From NCBI GenBank assembly GCA_030770535.1, contig JASVEC010000026.1, positions 434,001-498,000 of the forward strand: a stretch of DNA of 64,000 nt, read 5' to 3'. The position numbers and the translations under genes are program-made. How positions within the stretch are numbered: the first letter of the stretch is position 1; each line of letters opens with the position of its first letter. The notes below the pieces were generated by a model that worked only from the letters and a program-made list of their open reading frames with translations, had not been told where the DNA came from and did not search any database. Source of the stretch: Batkoa obscura (Eukaryota; Entomophthoromycota; Entomophthoromycetes; Entomophthorales; Batkoaceae). Shown one piece after another: positions 63,875 through 64,000 of this stretch.

Positions 63875-64000
63875 TTAATTTAAACAATCTCTTTTAATAT
63901 CAATAAATCCACCTTCAGCGATATCATATTCAACTAATAACTGATTGACAGTAGAATTTTGTCGATAAATTAATTCCAAATGTGGTATTGCTGGTTTTCC
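63875..64000 (-). CDS. 3'-terminal exon of an unidentified gene, cut by the window edge
   Basis: Minus-strand frame open from base 64000 to a TAA at 63875-63877: about 41 codons with GKPAIPHLELIYRQNSTV, NQLLVEYDIAEGGFIDI, then KRDCLN and stop. Composition and lack of low complexity suggest a real C-terminus. The family is not recognised from this fragment. Confidence 0.6.
   Translation of the reverse strand, partial: GKPAIPHLELIYRQNSTVNQLLVEYDIAEGGFIDIKRDCLN

Overview
The window is a strongly AT-rich eukaryotic nuclear segment, almost certainly from a fungus. Evidence for a fungus: a DUF3020 protein, three GH72 beta-1,3-glucanosyltransferases with X8 modules, a fungal_trans (MHR) regulator and a Kin1-type kinase with a KA1 tail. 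Many genes carry short introns (mostly 45-65 nt) with GTAAGT-like donors and, in several, CTAAC-like branch sites. An ALG-2-type penta-EF-hand protein, an Hv1-like voltage sensor, a Kunitz-domain secreted protein, low G+C and many small interspersed repeats fit an early-diverging lineage (for example an entomophthoroid such as Conidiobolus) better than a typical ascomycete or basidiomycete; the genus is inference. I re-derived exon boundaries by eye for 15 spliced genes; every model closes in frame from ATG to stop.

Layout. 1-9.9 kb is repeat-rich: MITE copies, an Hv1-like gene (3645-4597, -), a decayed arylamine N-acetyltransferase (NAT) fragment bracketed by MITEs, and a tRNA-SINE-like repeat. 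9.9-24.5 kb is gene-rich: DUF3020 protein, an orphan 551-aa protein, an HR1/coiled-coil protein (-), cyclin L, Kin1 kinase, a CYSTM protein and a fungal_trans protein. 24.6-26.3 kb is TFIIH subunit Ssl1 (-), followed by a repeat island to 28.6 kb with a transposase-like relic. 28.6-37.4 kb is a compact housekeeping block: Pex3 (-), NSUN3/4-like RNA methyltransferase, cytosolic TrpRS, Rtr1/RPAP2 (-) and RPC34, the last two diverging from a 95-bp promoter. 37.4-56 kb is accessory: an orphan 282-aa gene between MITEs, an intact NAT, two almost identical GH72 genes (44.3 and 52.5 kb, -), a Kunitz relic, the second SINE-like copy and an LRR-like pseudogene carrying a MITE. 55.1-64 kb is a helix-hairpin-helix protein (-), a third GH72, a penta-EF-hand protein (-), a secreted Kunitz protein, a PDK1-type kinase, MsrA (-) and the end of an unidentified gene (-).

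Common themes. Ssl1, Rtr1/RPAP2, RPC34 and cyclin L all serve transcription; TrpRS and NSUN serve translation; Kin1, PDK1 and the HR1 protein relate to polarity, wall and Rho/PKC signalling; the GH72 enzymes remodel wall beta-1,3-glucan. The most distinctive material is the mobile layer: about 25 copies of one ~105-bp TIR element, some paired as near-palindromes, one inside a coding region and two bracketing a captured-looking gene fragment; plus sharply localised near-identity between two GH72 genes that suggests gene conversion. No rRNA, convincing tRNA, CRISPR array or virus-like element was recognised.
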